Shown piece after piece: positions 8,346-16,972 of a DNA stretch of 27,763 nt. This DNA comes from Terrimonas_B sp041743125. Lineage in GTDB: Bacteria > Bacteroidota > Bacteroidia > Chitinophagales > Chitinophagaceae. The stretch's first letter is position 1. Each line of letters opens with the position of its first letter. The stretch spans positions 1 through 27,763 of the forward strand of contig JBGTNK010000046.1 of NCBI GenBank assembly GCA_041743125.1, written 5' to 3'. The position numbers were made by a program, and so were the translations under genes. The notes below the pieces were generated by a model. The model saw only the letters and a list, made by a program, of their open reading frames with translations. It did no database searches and was not told where the DNA came from.

Positions 8346-8990
8346 TTAATAAAGTTTTACGTACGGATTATTCATTTTTTCCAAACCAATTGTTGTCATG
8401 GGGCCATGACCGGAATAAACCTTTGTATTATCAGGAAGCGTAAAAAGTTTGGCTTGAATGCTATTAATCAGCGTATCATAGTCGCCGCCCGGCAGGTCCG
8501 TTCTTCCAATGCTGCCATTAAATAAAACATCACCACCAATAACAAATTCTCCTGCTTCATGATAAAATGAAATGCTGCCAGGTGAATGTCCAGGCGTAAA
8601 TAATATTTCAAGTTTCTCCTCTCCAATGAGGATATCGCTTCCTTCTTTTAAAAAGACTAATGGTCCTTCATAATTTTCAAAAGGTAATTGAAACCGCAGG
8701 CCGGAGGCCGGACCCGCATCCAGAACCTGTTTTTCTTTATGATGAAGATGCAAATTCAGCCCCCAGGTACCATGAACAAACTTGTTACCGAAAATATGGT
8801 CGAGGTGACAATGCGTATTAAGCAGCAAAATGGGAACTAAGCCTGTCTTTTCAATGTCCGTTTTTAATCGGTCCCTTTCTTCTGGAAAATAACAGCCCGG
8901 ATCTATAATGCAACACTCCTTTTTTTCGTTATACAAAACGTAGGTATTCTCCTGTACAGGATTAAAAGTAAAAGTTTTAACAGTTAACAT
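8346..8990 (-). CDS. MBL-fold metallohydrolase, glyoxalase II-like
   Basis: A 214-residue metallo-beta-lactamase-fold hydrolase of the hydroxyacylglutathione hydrolase-like (GloB/YcbL) group, cytoplasmic. The dinuclear metal site is visible: THCHLDH at residues 59-65, a histidine in TPGHSPGS near 133-140, the aspartate in IGGDVLF near 153, and a final histidine in YSGHGPMT near 194-200. The start MLTVKTFTFNPVQENTYVL is characteristic. It lacks the long C-terminal substrate-binding domain of true glyoxalase II (about 250 residues), so it may act on another thioester. It is divergent from the large outer-membrane fusion gene. Confidence 0.92.
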   Translation of the reverse strand: MLTVKTFTFNPVQENTYVLYNEKKECCIIDPGCYFPEERDRLKTDIEKTGLVPILLLNTHCHLDHIFGNKFVHGTWGLNLHLHHKEKQVLDAGPASGLRFQLPFENYEGPLVFLKEGSDILIGEEKLEILFTPGHSPGSISFYHEAGEFVIGGDVLFNGSIGRTDLPGGDYDTLINSIQAKLFTLPDNTKVYSGHGPMTTIGLEKMNNPYVKLY

Positions 8991-9088
8991 GGATGGTATT
9001 TTAATCAGATAAGCTTAATTTCTATTGTGTTTTACTGGTATTTCGATCTGGAAATTTAAATTTCTACTGTTTTTATAATGAATTTTTT

Positions 9089-9125
9089 ATCAGGTTCGAT
9101 TCGTACTTTTAAATATAAACCTGAT
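9089..9125. repeat. 8-base inverted repeat ahead of the Omp85-fusion promoter
   Basis: ATCAGGTT (9089-9096) and AACCTGAT (9118-9125) are perfect inverted copies separated by 21 bases, ending just 5 bases before the -7 box at 9131. They could be a regulator site covering the -33 region. Chance cannot be excluded for arms this short. Confidence 0.3.
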
Positions 9126-9130
9126 TTCGG

Positions 9131-9138
9131 TAAATTTG
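9131..9138 (+). promoter_or_regulatory. -7 box for the Omp85-fusion gene
   Basis: TAAATTTG is a perfect TAnnTTTG. It overlaps the first possible TTG codon of the long open frame (9136), so that codon cannot be the start. With this box the transcript would begin near 9143 and have a leader of about 115 bases before the ATG at 9259. A -33 TTG is not evident. Confidence 0.4.
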
Positions 9139-9258
9139 TTTTCCGGCCGGAACATTCGCATTTTGAACAAATATACCTTAGATACCAACTGCATACAGGA
9201 CGAGGCAACACCTGATGAAAAAACAACGATTTATTATTCTACAAACAGACAAGCTTTT

Positions 9259-12200
9259 ATGACTAAAATATATTACCTGTCTTTTTCCCTGTTTATTCTT
9301 ATAACAACAGGGTTAAACGCCCAGGTGAATACCATAGAATTTGGAAAAAACCGGGTGCAATTTCAAAAATTCAAATGGAAATATTATCAGACCGAAAATT
9401 TTAATACTTATTTCAGCCAGGATGGATTAGGACTGGGTAAATATGTGGCCCAGATAGCTGAAACTGAATTGCCCAGTATTGAAGAGTTTGTAGAATATGG
9501 TCTGCAAAGAAGGATAAATATTGTTGCTTACAATAATTTCGATGAGATGCAACAATCCAACATAGGTTTGGGTATTGATTGGCAAAATACAGGTGGCATT
9601 ACTAAATTAGTTAACAATAAATTGCTTGTATATTTTGATGGTAACCACAATAATCTGCGCCGGCAAATACGACAGGGCCTGGCAGGAGTTTTAGTAGAGA
9701 ATCAACTTTTTGGTGATGATCTTGGGGAGTTTGCTGCAAACCAGGCATTACTTGACCTTCCTAAATGGCTTACCGATGGCTATATTGAATATGCGGCAGA
9801 AAACTGGTCTCCTTCACTTGACGATGATCTCCGATCCATTATGCTTGCGGGCAAATACAACAATTTTTACCAGTTTGCCTTTGATAAACCCAACCTGGCA
9901 GGCCATGCCTTCTGGAAATATATAGCTGATAAATACGGCAAAACAAAAGTGACATACTTTTTATACCTGAGCCGGATCTACCGAAACCTTAATAATGCAT
10001 CTCAAAAAATAACAAAGAAAAAATTTAAAGCGGTACTTAAAGATTTTATGGTTGAAATACCGCAGCAGTATTATAAAGATCTGCGGGGTCGCAGAAATAC
10101 ACCTAAAGGCCAGCTATCCATCAGCGAGGTGATTGGTAAAAAAGATTATATCCGCTTTAATGCACATCCTAATCTCAAAAGCTTCACCTATGCGGTAGTA
10201 GAATTTCACCAGGGTAAATATTCCGTGGTACTGATGGAAAATTTTGTTAACCGAAAAGTATTGTTGAAATACGGAACACGTTCAAAGGGAGATGAAATTA
10301 ATCCCAACTATCCCATTATCGCCTGGGACGGCAAAGGAACCCGGCTGGCTGTATTATATAGTGAGGAAGGTAAGCTCAAACTGTTTGTTTATGATGTGGT
10401 CAACCGCTTAAAAATAATAAAGCAGGAACTACCCATGTTCAACCAGGTGCAGGATATGAAGTATATGCTGGATGCCAATACCCTGGTGATGAGTGCAGTC
10501 AGGAGCGGTCAAACTGATATTTATGTTTATAAGATAGATAAACAGTCTTATGACCAGATCACTAATGATGTTTATGACGATCTTGATCCATCTTTTGTAG
10601 CATTTCCAAATAAGACGGGTATCCTGTATTCCAGTAACCGGCCTTCAGCCACAGCAGGTACCAGCGATGATTCCCTGCCTGGCAAGCGTTTCAATATCTT
10701 TTTAGTAGACAATTGGAATAAATCTGAGTTCAAACAAATATCTCAGCTTACTGCGCTTAACCGTGGTAATGCAAGATTTCCTTCTCAATACAATACCTCC
10801 CATTTTACCTTTATCAGTGATGAGAATGGTATCAACAACCGGTATGCCGGATTTTTCCGAACGGAGAGAGCGGGATTAGATACACTGGTTTTTATTGGTG
10901 ATGAAGTTTTGCGTAATCCTCCGCTGGCTGAAGTAGATAGCTTACTGTCTGAATGGAATAAGACGGATATAGACTCGGTAGGTTATGTTTCCATTACCAA
11001 TGATTCATCATATATCTTTCCTTTGACCAACTACCAGAGCAGCATGCTGGAAACAAGAACGGCAGGCGACAACCAGCAGGTGAGTGAAGTAGTAAAACTG
11101 GGGGATGTAAAATTATTGTACCGGTTGCGGGTTGATGAAAATGTATTGCGCCGCCGTAATATCAATGCCCGGCCTACAGAGTACATGAAGCAGCAAATGG
11201 ATGAGGATAAAAGAAACCGAAACAGGACTTCTCCTTTGCAGGATGAAAAAAAACCTGATGCCAATAAACAATCGGATTTCTTTCAAAGTGAATTTGATAA
11301 TGAGAAAAAAGATAGTTCCCGTTTAGGAAGGGTGGTAGAATCCACCGAAATTGGCGAAGTTCCGCTGCTAAGCAAGGCCAAGTTGTATGAATATCGTCCT
11401 CCCAAATATTTTACAGATTATGTAGTTACGGGGTTCAACAATTCCGTGTTAGCCGTAAATAAATTTCAGCCCTATGCTGGTGGGGGCGGACCTGTTTATC
11501 TCTCCAATGGTGGCGACTTTAATGGTATGATCCGGATGGGAACTTCTGATCTTATGGAAGATTATAAATTTACTGGTGGCATCCGGATTGCTCCTAACCT
11601 GAGAGATAATGATGTTATGTTCTCCTTTACTAATCAAAGAAAAAGATTTGATTGGGGTGCCATGTACTACAGGAGTAGTGCACAGGTTCTGGCCACAGTT
11701 CTGTTTAACAATTCTCCCATTACCGGGCAGGCCAAGCAATTTGCAAGTTATTACCTGGCTACTTTAAAATATCCGCTTGATAGGGTTAGAAGTTTAAGAG
11801 CAGTTGTTGGGCCTCGTTTTGACAGGATAGTCATGAGTTCAACTAATTCGCAAACGATCAAAGTTCCGGATCTTAAAAGAACCTATGGCCAGGTAAGCCT
11901 GGAATATGTACATGATAATACTATTAACCCGGCTACAAATATCTGGCATGGTCTGCGGTATAAAATATTTGCCGATTGGTTTACGCAGATGAGCAAAGCA
12001 AACCAGGAAGGTAAGTTCCTTTTTAATGCCGGGTTTGATGCCCGTCATTACCAGCCGTTGTACCGAAACCTGATCTGGGCGGTTCGGGCGGCAGGTGATT
12101 TCTCATTCGGGGATCAGAAAGTGATCTATTACCTGGGAGGCGTTGACAACTGGTTTTCACCTAAATTCAACGACGGCAACCGGCCTGCCGGCAATTATAC

Positions 12201-12618
12201 TTATCAATCGCTGGCTGTAAACCTGCGAGGATTTAAACAAAATGCTGCACATGGTAATAATGCTGTTGTAATAAACAGTGAATTCCGCGTACCCATATTT
12301 TCCACTTTCTTTAATAAACCGATAAACAATGCCTTCCTGCGGAATTTCCAGGTGGTTCAGTTTTTTGATATTGGATCTGCATGGGTAGGCGGAATTCAAA
12401 ATATCAGGCGACCCCAGAGTGTGTATAGCGGTTCCCAGGGTAATCCATTTAGTGTGCGGATAAAATCAGGAGGTGTCGGTCCTTTTGCCGGGGGATATGG
12501 TGTTGGTGCCAGGAGTACATTGCTGGGTTATTTTATACGGGTAGATGCCGCTTGGGAAATGAATGGTGTATTCCGGGGCAAACCGATGTGGTATTTTGCA
12601 ATGGGAGTTGATTTTTAA
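9259..12618 (+). CDS. Outer-membrane fusion: degenerate peptidase-like domain, TolB-type propeller, Omp85 barrel
   Basis: A 1119-residue protein. I choose ATG 9259 because it opens with a signal peptide (MTKIYYLSFSLFILITTG, cleavage near LNAQ); the frame extends upstream to a TTG at 9136 that lies inside a promoter box. Residues about 35-250 resemble a peptidase-MA-like gluzincin domain: LPKWLTDGYIEYAAENW (167-183) matches the third-ligand motif, but the HExxH position reads IRQGLAGVL (137-145), so zinc and catalysis are probably lost. Residues about 300-560 show TolB/PD40 propeller strands (DLDPSFVAFPNKTGILYSSN). A charged linker covers about 640-700. The rest is an Omp85/BamA-type beta-barrel ending in FAMGVDF, with the terminal phenylalanine used for barrel insertion. 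A hairpin terminator follows. Its function is unknown; a surface transport or assembly role is inference. Confidence 0.85.
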   Translation: MTKIYYLSFSLFILITTGLNAQVNTIEFGKNRVQFQKFKWKYYQTENFNTYFSQDGLGLGKYVAQIAETELPSIEEFVEYGLQRRINIVAYNNFDEMQQSNIGLGIDWQNTGGITKLVNNKLLVYFDGNHNNLRRQIRQGLAGVLVENQLFGDDLGEFAANQALLDLPKWLTDGYIEYAAENWSPSLDDDLRSIMLAGKYNNFYQFAFDKPNLAGHAFWKYIADKYGKTKVTYFLYLSRIYRNLNNASQKITKKKFKAVLKDFMVEIPQQYYKDLRGRRNTPKGQLSISEVIGKKDYIRFNAHPNLKSFTYAVVEFHQGKYSVVLMENFVNRKVLLKYGTRSKGDEINPNYPIIAWDGKGTRLAVLYSEEGKLKLFVYDVVNRLKIIKQELPMFNQVQDMKYMLDANTLVMSAVRSGQTDIYVYKIDKQSYDQITNDVYDDLDPSFVAFPNKTGILYSSNRPSATAGTSDDSLPGKRFNIFLVDNWNKSEFKQISQLTALNRGNARFPSQYNTSHFTFISDENGINNRYAGFFRTERAGLDTLVFIGDEVLRNPPLAEVDSLLSEWNKTDIDSVGYVSITNDSSYIFPLTNYQSSMLETRTAGDNQQVSEVVKLGDVKLLYRLRVDENVLRRRNINARPTEYMKQQMDEDKRNRNRTSPLQDEKKPDANKQSDFFQSEFDNEKKDSSRLGRVVESTEIGEVPLLSKAKLYEYRPPKYFTDYVVTGFNNSVLAVNKFQPYAGGGGPVYLSNGGDFNGMIRMGTSDLMEDYKFTGGIRIAPNLRDNDVMFSFTNQRKRFDWGAMYYRSSAQVLATVLFNNSPITGQAKQFASYYLATLKYPLDRVRSLRAVVGPRFDRIVMSSTNSQTIKVPDLKRTYGQVSLEYVHDNTINPATNIWHGLRYKIFADWFTQMSKANQEGKFLFNAGFDARHYQPLYRNLIWAVRAAGDFSFGDQKVIYYLGGVDNWFSPKFNDGNRPAGNYTYQSLAVNLRGFKQNAAHGNNAVVINSEFRVPIFSTFFNKPINNAFLRNFQVVQFFDIGSAWVGGIQNIRRPQSVYSGSQGNPFSVRIKSGGVGPFAGGYGVGARSTLLGYFIRVDAAWEMNGVFRGKPMWYFAMGVDF

Positions 12619-12652
12619 ACCTTTCCGGGAATAACAAAGTATTTCATAATAA

Positions 12653-12682
12653 AATTCCCCGCATCAGCGGGGAATTCTTTTT
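12653..12682 (+). terminator. Rho-independent terminator after the Omp85 fusion gene
   Basis: The perfect 10-bp stem AATTCCCCGC / GCGGGGAATT (12653-12662 and 12667-12676) with loop ATCA is followed by CTTTTT. It lies 35 bases after the stop and between convergent genes. On the other strand the hairpin is followed by TTATTATG, so it may also serve creD as a weaker terminator. Confidence 0.9.
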
Positions 12683-12725
12683 GCCTGCATGGTTACGGAT
12701 ATGGATAAATTACTTTTAGAATTTA

Positions 12726-14015
12726 TCACCACTTAATCTTCTTGGCAAAATGCATGATAACTCCCAGCGTTAGAAACAAGCCAATACTTCCCAGCAATAA
12801 GGAATAATCCTGCAATTGGAGAATGGTAAAAATATAAGCATACATCAGCATCAACACTACTCCTAATAAGGTAGTGAGCCGTGAGGATTGCAGAATTCCT
12901 TTTACAAACCAGGTAATTAATGCGATGGTGGCTGCCGAGGCAACAAGATAAGCAGCATTAAAACCGATATATTCTGAAAAGGATAATAGTAATGTATAAA
13001 AGAGTATAAGAGCAAGGCCTATCAATGCATATTGAAACGGATGTACTGATTTTTTGTTTACAGTTTCAATGATGAAGAAAGCAGCGAACGTAAGTATAAT
13101 ACATAAAATGGCATACTTAACGGAACGCATGGTTTTTTGATAACCGTTTACCGGAATGAACAGATCGGCGCCAAATGAAGCCGATTGAAGATTATATGAT
13201 GTCTCCTTCCATGCCTGGGGAAAATTTCTGGTATGAGCCATGCTTTTCCATACAGCTACGAATCCTGTATCGCTTACCTGGTGATCAGGTAATTGTCCTC
13301 CCGTAAAACTGGGATGAGGCCAGGAGGATGTTAATTTCACCGTTGTTTCTTTACCCACCGGGGTAAATAATAATTGCTCCGATCCATTCACATTAATGGT
13401 TACATCAAACTGGTTGATTTGATCAGGCATAATAGTAACCGGGGTGGCAAAACCCTCTTTCATTACTGCATTATCAACAGAAATGGGACTAAGCACCAGT
13501 GTTGAATCATTCCAATTAATCCTGATCTCTTCCCTTAGACCCTTGCTATCTGCCAAACCAATGATGATATAGGTCTCATTCCATAAGACCCGGGAAGCAT
13601 CTAATTTTAATTGCTGCAATGAAATTGGATTAAACCTGCCACTCATTTTGGTTATTGAAGAATAAAGAATCACCTGGTAAATACCTCTGTGACGCTGCTC
13701 GGGTTTTGCAAATGATTCAATGTTTACAATATCAGGTAATACATAGGCTAATTTTTTTACTGTAACTGATTGCCCATTTTCCCCGGAAACAGATTCAGTA
13801 TAGGGTAACACCAAAACAGGGCCACTGATATTTTGCCGGCCTGCCCATTTGCTGCTCACTTCCGCCACAGCCTCTTTCTGTCTCGATTCCCTTTCACTGA
13901 TCACATTTTGAACCATAAACGCAGGTATAAGCAATAATAACACCAGCCCGCTGATCAAAAGACCTTTGATCAGCAATTTGCTTTTTTGCCAGATATTTGT
14001 TGCAGTTGTTTCCAT
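12726..14015 (-). CDS. creD: Inner-membrane protein CreD
   Basis: CreD is an inner-membrane protein linked in enterobacteria to envelope integrity and colicin E2 tolerance; its biochemical role is unknown. The 429-residue protein begins with a cytoplasmic stretch and a first membrane helix (LLISGLVLLLLIPAFMVQNV, residues 18-37), followed by ISERESRQ and SGPVLVLPYTE, both family signatures. A large periplasmic domain (about 45-290) contains SFGADLFIPVNGYQKTMRSV, which leads into five or six closely packed helices up to residue 425. It is the last gene of a tight operon: the DUF1361 gene ends 3 bases upstream, and dgkA ends 1 base before that. Its control appears unrelated to CreBC here; a winged-helix regulator lies farther upstream on the same strand. 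Confidence 0.93.
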   Translation of the reverse strand: METTATNIWQKSKLLIKGLLISGLVLLLLIPAFMVQNVISERESRQKEAVAEVSSKWAGRQNISGPVLVLPYTESVSGENGQSVTVKKLAYVLPDIVNIESFAKPEQRHRGIYQVILYSSITKMSGRFNPISLQQLKLDASRVLWNETYIIIGLADSKGLREEIRINWNDSTLVLSPISVDNAVMKEGFATPVTIMPDQINQFDVTINVNGSEQLLFTPVGKETTVKLTSSWPHPSFTGGQLPDHQVSDTGFVAVWKSMAHTRNFPQAWKETSYNLQSASFGADLFIPVNGYQKTMRSVKYAILCIILTFAAFFIIETVNKKSVHPFQYALIGLALILFYTLLLSFSEYIGFNAAYLVASAATIALITWFVKGILQSSRLTTLLGVVLMLMYAYIFTILQLQDYSLLLGSIGLFLTLGVIMHFAKKIKW

Positions 14016-14018
14016 TTT

Positions 14019-14723
14019 TTAATTTTTATTATTTGTTATGATATTGTTGTAAAAAAATTCACTCATTTTTTTTATGGTGATGTATATAACGGTCATGAAA
14101 ATGGCATACACTATTGTCATACCCCATTCCATCTTGTTTTGAAGAGGATGAAACAATACTTCAAACATTCCCCTGAAAAGAGAAAAAGGTTGGGTGAATA
14201 TATCCCAGCTGTTAAACCGCAGGTAGCGTCCGATATATATTCCAAACGCATTCAGCCACATCACTAATAAAACGATAAAGAGAGAAAAGCCATAGCCGGT
14301 TATTTTTTTCAAAATCATTTCTATTCTTCTGATAGAAATAATTCCCAGTACCATACCGTTCCAGGCAAATGAAAATATTAATAACAAATCGAACCACTTA
14401 GGCGCCGTATCAAATTGTTCCAGGTGAAAAAGATCCGTAAGGATATAGAAGGAATTAGGGATAAACAATAACCATAAAAACAAAGTTCCGCCCAGTTTAA
14501 TCCTGTTTTTTAATATCGCGGGATTTGATGTCATCCATTGTGTAATAACGTAGGGAACAACGGCAAGAAAAAGGTTCCATGTTAAAAACAAATAGGTAAT
14601 ATCTCTTGTAATTACCATTCGGATACCCAAGAGTATGCAGCTAAACCCACAGGAAACGATAAGCAAATGTTCCATAGTCGGGTTCAGGGAAATATATTTT
14701 TTATGAAGCACTTTAGAAAACAT
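14019..14723 (-). CDS. DUF1361 integral membrane protein
   Basis: A 234-residue polytopic membrane protein of the DUF1361 family. The signature is LFLTWNLFLAVVPYVITQWM (residues 46-65), then LLFIPNSFYILTDLFHLE near 85-102, which is diagnostic of the family. About seven hydrophobic helices are visible, up to MTIVYAIFMTVIYITIKKM near the C-terminus. The family has no known function; many members neighbour envelope or lipid genes. The ATG at 14723 lies 1 base after the dgkA stop and the gene ends 3 bases before creD, so the three genes surely share a transcript. Membrane-lipid homeostasis is an inference from these neighbours. Confidence 0.88.
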   Translation of the reverse strand: MFSKVLHKKYISLNPTMEHLLIVSCGFSCILLGIRMVITRDITYLFLTWNLFLAVVPYVITQWMTSNPAILKNRIKLGGTLFLWLLFIPNSFYILTDLFHLEQFDTAPKWFDLLLIFSFAWNGMVLGIISIRRIEMILKKITGYGFSLFIVLLVMWLNAFGIYIGRYLRFNSWDIFTQPFSLFRGMFEVLFHPLQNKMEWGMTIVYAIFMTVIYITIKKMSEFFYNNIITNNKN

Positions 14724-14724
14724 T

Positions 14725-15093
14725 TTAAAAAAATTTAGGTATAAAAATAATAGCGCCGGTTACAACTGCCACAAAAGCGGAAACAAGAACCCCAGCAGCT
14801 GAGAGGTCCTTAATAAATTCTATTTCAGGTTTTCTTTCTGCTGATATAAAATCCATAATTCTCTCTATAATCGTATTGAAAATTTCTGCTACCCATACCA
14901 ACCCGGCAACTATAACCAAAGCGATTATTTCATAATTGGACACATCAAAATAACCTGCGGCAATAATTACAAGGATGGTAGCACCGAGGTGCAGGATTGC
15001 ATTGGGTTCCTCAATCAGAAACCTGGAAATACCCCGGACCGCATACTTAAGACTGCTTAACCGGGATTGAAAAGAAATTGTTTTTTGTTTCAT
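14725..15093 (-). CDS. dgkA: Diacylglycerol/undecaprenol kinase family protein DgkA
   Basis: A small three-helix membrane kinase that phosphorylates diacylglycerol or undecaprenol. I start it at ATG 15093 (MKQKTISFQSRLSSLKYAVR): this gives 122 residues, the usual DgkA length. The frame is open to a TTG at 15153 with another ATG at 15123, but those extra residues have no family similarity. The active-site signature reads AEIFNTIIERIMDFIS, holding the conserved Glu, Asn and Glu; EPNAILHLGATILVI forms the first membrane helix region. The C-terminal DLSAAGVLVSAFVAVVTGAI fits the third helix. Substrate choice cannot be told. It begins a tight dgkA-DUF1361-creD operon. Confidence 0.9.
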   Translation of the reverse strand: MKQKTISFQSRLSSLKYAVRGISRFLIEEPNAILHLGATILVIIAAGYFDVSNYEIIALVIVAGLVWVAEIFNTIIERIMDFISAERKPEIEFIKDLSAAGVLVSAFVAVVTGAIIFIPKFF

Positions 15094-15274
15094 TAGAATT
15101 CTGATGTTTTTTCTACATTTCATTTCCTTCAAAATGAAGTGCTGGTAGCGCAAATAAATATTTTATTCAAATCATCGGCAATGGAATAACAATTTTTGAA
15201 AATGACCATGCAAACCGGAAACATAAAGGCATTGTTAGCAACGCATGCAATACTTTGATGATTCAGATAATTTT

Positions 15275-15760
15275 TCATACAGATGCATTTTTGCTGACCA
15301 AATTTTCAATACAATTGATCTTACTCCTGCAGACACTTAATGGTATCAAACCCAACACTCCGAATGAACAATCAATTAACCGCCAGCCCACTGGGATAGC
15401 CCGGAAATGACCTGCAATAAGTGCAAAAGGAATAATCAGAACACAGGCAATCATCCCAAACTCTACTACCCATTTGTTCTTTACAGGATCTTTCAACGGC
15501 CCGATAAAAAGAATGGCCAGTATGAAATGGGCAAAAGCAAGCCAGTCGTATCCATATGCCAGAAAAGGGAAGTGGCTATTTGCATATGAAATTGCTGATC
15601 TTACTTTTTCTAACCAAGGACCAACCGGCGTTTGATAAGAAAAGCACCGGGAAAGAAAAACAAGTTCCGTTTCCAGGGGAATAGCAGTTAATCCGCTCAG
15701 GAAAAGGGAGAGCATAAAAAATATGATCAAACTGCGTATTTGTTTTAATTCCTTTTTCAT
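15275..15760 (-). CDS. Small membrane protein following the winged-helix regulator, unknown function
   Basis: A 161-residue protein with four hydrophobic segments: IRSLIIFFMLSLFLSGLTAI (8-27), DWLAFAHFILAILFIGPL (72-89), VVEFGMIACVLIIPFALIAG (97-116) and a last one near GWRLIDCSFGVLGLIPLSVC (124-143). The loop between helices 1 and 2 (30-70) is probably periplasmic. I recognise no named domain. The start ATG at 15760 lies 10 bases behind a perfect palindrome that also occurs before the gene on the other side of the regulator. The gene follows the regulator by 44 bases and precedes dgkA by 181 bases. Control by the regulator is inferred from the shared palindrome. Confidence 0.75.
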   Translation of the reverse strand: MKKELKQIRSLIIFFMLSLFLSGLTAIPLETELVFLSRCFSYQTPVGPWLEKVRSAISYANSHFPFLAYGYDWLAFAHFILAILFIGPLKDPVKNKWVVEFGMIACVLIIPFALIAGHFRAIPVGWRLIDCSFGVLGLIPLSVCRSKINCIENLVSKNASV

Positions 15761-15770
15761 ATTAAGAAAG

Positions 15771-15789
15771 TACTTTGCATTTCAAAGTA
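15771..15789. promoter_or_regulatory. Palindromic operator, copy 1
   Basis: TACTTTG-CATTT-CAAAGTA is a perfect 7-bp inverted repeat with a 5-base centre, ending 10 bases upstream of the ATG at 15760. The core ACTTTG-N5-CAAAGT is repeated at 16973-16989. It lies between the winged-helix regulator gene and the membrane-protein gene. Confidence 0.65.
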
Positions 15790-15804
15790 TACAGTCAAAA
15801 AAAA

Positions 15805-16104
15805 TTATTTTACCCCTTTAATCATATTTTCCAGCGCTGTTATGTGATCTGTAAATGCCTTTTCCCCGCTCTTGGTAACCGAATAAGTTGTATTGGTTTT
15901 TCTGCCTATAAAGCCCTTGTGCACTTTGATATATCCATTTTCTTCCAGGCTTACGAGATGGGTGGCCAGGTTGCCATCCGTCACTTCCAGCATTTGTTTC
16001 AAATCATTAAAACTGGTTTCTTCATTAACCATAAGAATGCTCATAACACCCAAACGGATGCGATTATCAAAAACTTTATTTAAACCTGTTATCGGATTCT
16101 TCAT
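15805..16104 (-). CDS. Winged-helix transcriptional regulator (ArsR/MarR-like, PF13601 type)
   Basis: A 99-residue stand-alone winged-helix DNA-binding protein. It begins NPITGLNKVFDNRIRLGVMS, the usual start of this family in Bacteroidota. The helix-turn-helix lies at about residues 30-57 (TSFNDLKQMLEVTDGNLATH, with recognition helix LATHLVSLEENGYI). The wing is KGFIGRKTNTTYSVTKSGEK (63-82). A dimerising C-terminal helix (AFTDHITALENMIKG) follows. No sensor domain or metal-binding cysteines are visible, so the signal is unknown. In many Bacteroidota such regulators adjoin creD. Two matching palindromes flank the gene and are the likely targets. Confidence 0.9.
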   Translation of the reverse strand: MKNPITGLNKVFDNRIRLGVMSILMVNEETSFNDLKQMLEVTDGNLATHLVSLEENGYIKVHKGFIGRKTNTTYSVTKSGEKAFTDHITALENMIKGVK

Positions 16105-16293
16105 AACTTATTTTCAGCCAGTGGAAAAAGGTAATAGCCAGCCTGCCCGGCAAGCAATAAGGACCAAAATTTTATTTTTATTTTATTATAGATCCTGCTG
16201 CAAATGAGTGCGACGCAACAATGTTCAGCACTGCCTTAGCCGGCCCCCTTCAAAATCAACTTTCTCAATAAAGAACTTTTTACATCAACTTCA

Positions 16294-16965
16294 TCACCCT
16301 TGGTTACGTTCATTGTCCACCTGCACCCGCTCATACTTAAACCACATGAGAATGCCATACAGAATATGCAATATGCCAAAACCAAAAGCCCAAAAATATA
16401 ATCCATGCCCGATCCACTGCAAATTGATAAGTCCTGTAATTATTTCACAATAACCCAGGTACCGTATATCCGTCAGTGTATACTTACTGGCATTTACCAG
16501 GGCCAACCCATAGAATACAAGACAGGCAGGCGCTACGAACCTCCATTCGATATGCTGTAGCATTCCCATAATAAAAAATGCACCTGCTGCCAGCGGAATG
16601 GTCATATTCCAAAATAGCCGCTTGGAAACGGGGTTCCAGATTGATTGCCCCTGTTGATTTGATTTTTTCCAGGTAAAATAAAAAGCGGAAAAAAAAGCGG
16701 CGGCAAAAATCCCGGTGGCCAGCACGATTAACTGCAACTTTAATAATTTGAAATCCTCCTTATTAAAATATCCCCTGGCGTCATAATCATGGTAATATTC
16801 ATCAAGAATTAAATACCTGGCTATAATGGCACCAATGATGGCAAATATGCCTGCTGCTACACCACTCAATCCACTCAATGAAATAAAACGACTGGAACGC
16901 TCCATCAGGCGGCGGATATCCCTGACCTCCTGTAAACTTTCGTCATATTGGTTTTGTTCGCTCAT
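16294..16965 (-). CDS. Multi-pass membrane protein upstream of the regulator, unknown function
   Basis: A 223-residue protein if started at ATG 16965 (MSEQNQYDESLQEVRDIRRL). The frame also allows ATG 16986, but that codon would lie inside the palindrome at 16973-16989, so I prefer the shorter start. A soluble N-terminus of about 30 residues is followed by five or six hydrophobic helices: SGLSGVAAGIFAIIGAIIAR (31-50), LIVLATGIFAAAFFSAFYFT, NMTIPLAAGAFFIMGML, APACLVFYGLALVNASKY and a final hairpin around GHGLYFWAFGFGILHILYGI. The tail is charged. I recognise no named family. It precedes the regulator by 189 bases on the same strand and carries the same palindrome before its start. Confidence 0.75.
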   Translation of the reverse strand: MSEQNQYDESLQEVRDIRRLMERSSRFISLSGLSGVAAGIFAIIGAIIARYLILDEYYHDYDARGYFNKEDFKLLKLQLIVLATGIFAAAFFSAFYFTWKKSNQQGQSIWNPVSKRLFWNMTIPLAAGAFFIMGMLQHIEWRFVAPACLVFYGLALVNASKYTLTDIRYLGYCEIITGLINLQWIGHGLYFWAFGFGILHILYGILMWFKYERVQVDNERNQG

Positions 16966-16972
16966 AAAAAGC

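Noticed and set aside
9136..9258. 41-residue extension of the Omp85 fusion from a TTG
   Set aside because: It starts inside a perfect -7 box and would bury the signal peptide that begins at 9259.
15775..16453. Plus-strand ORFs opposite the regulator and its neighbours
   Set aside because: They are antisense shadows of recognisable minus-strand genes, with unlikely composition.
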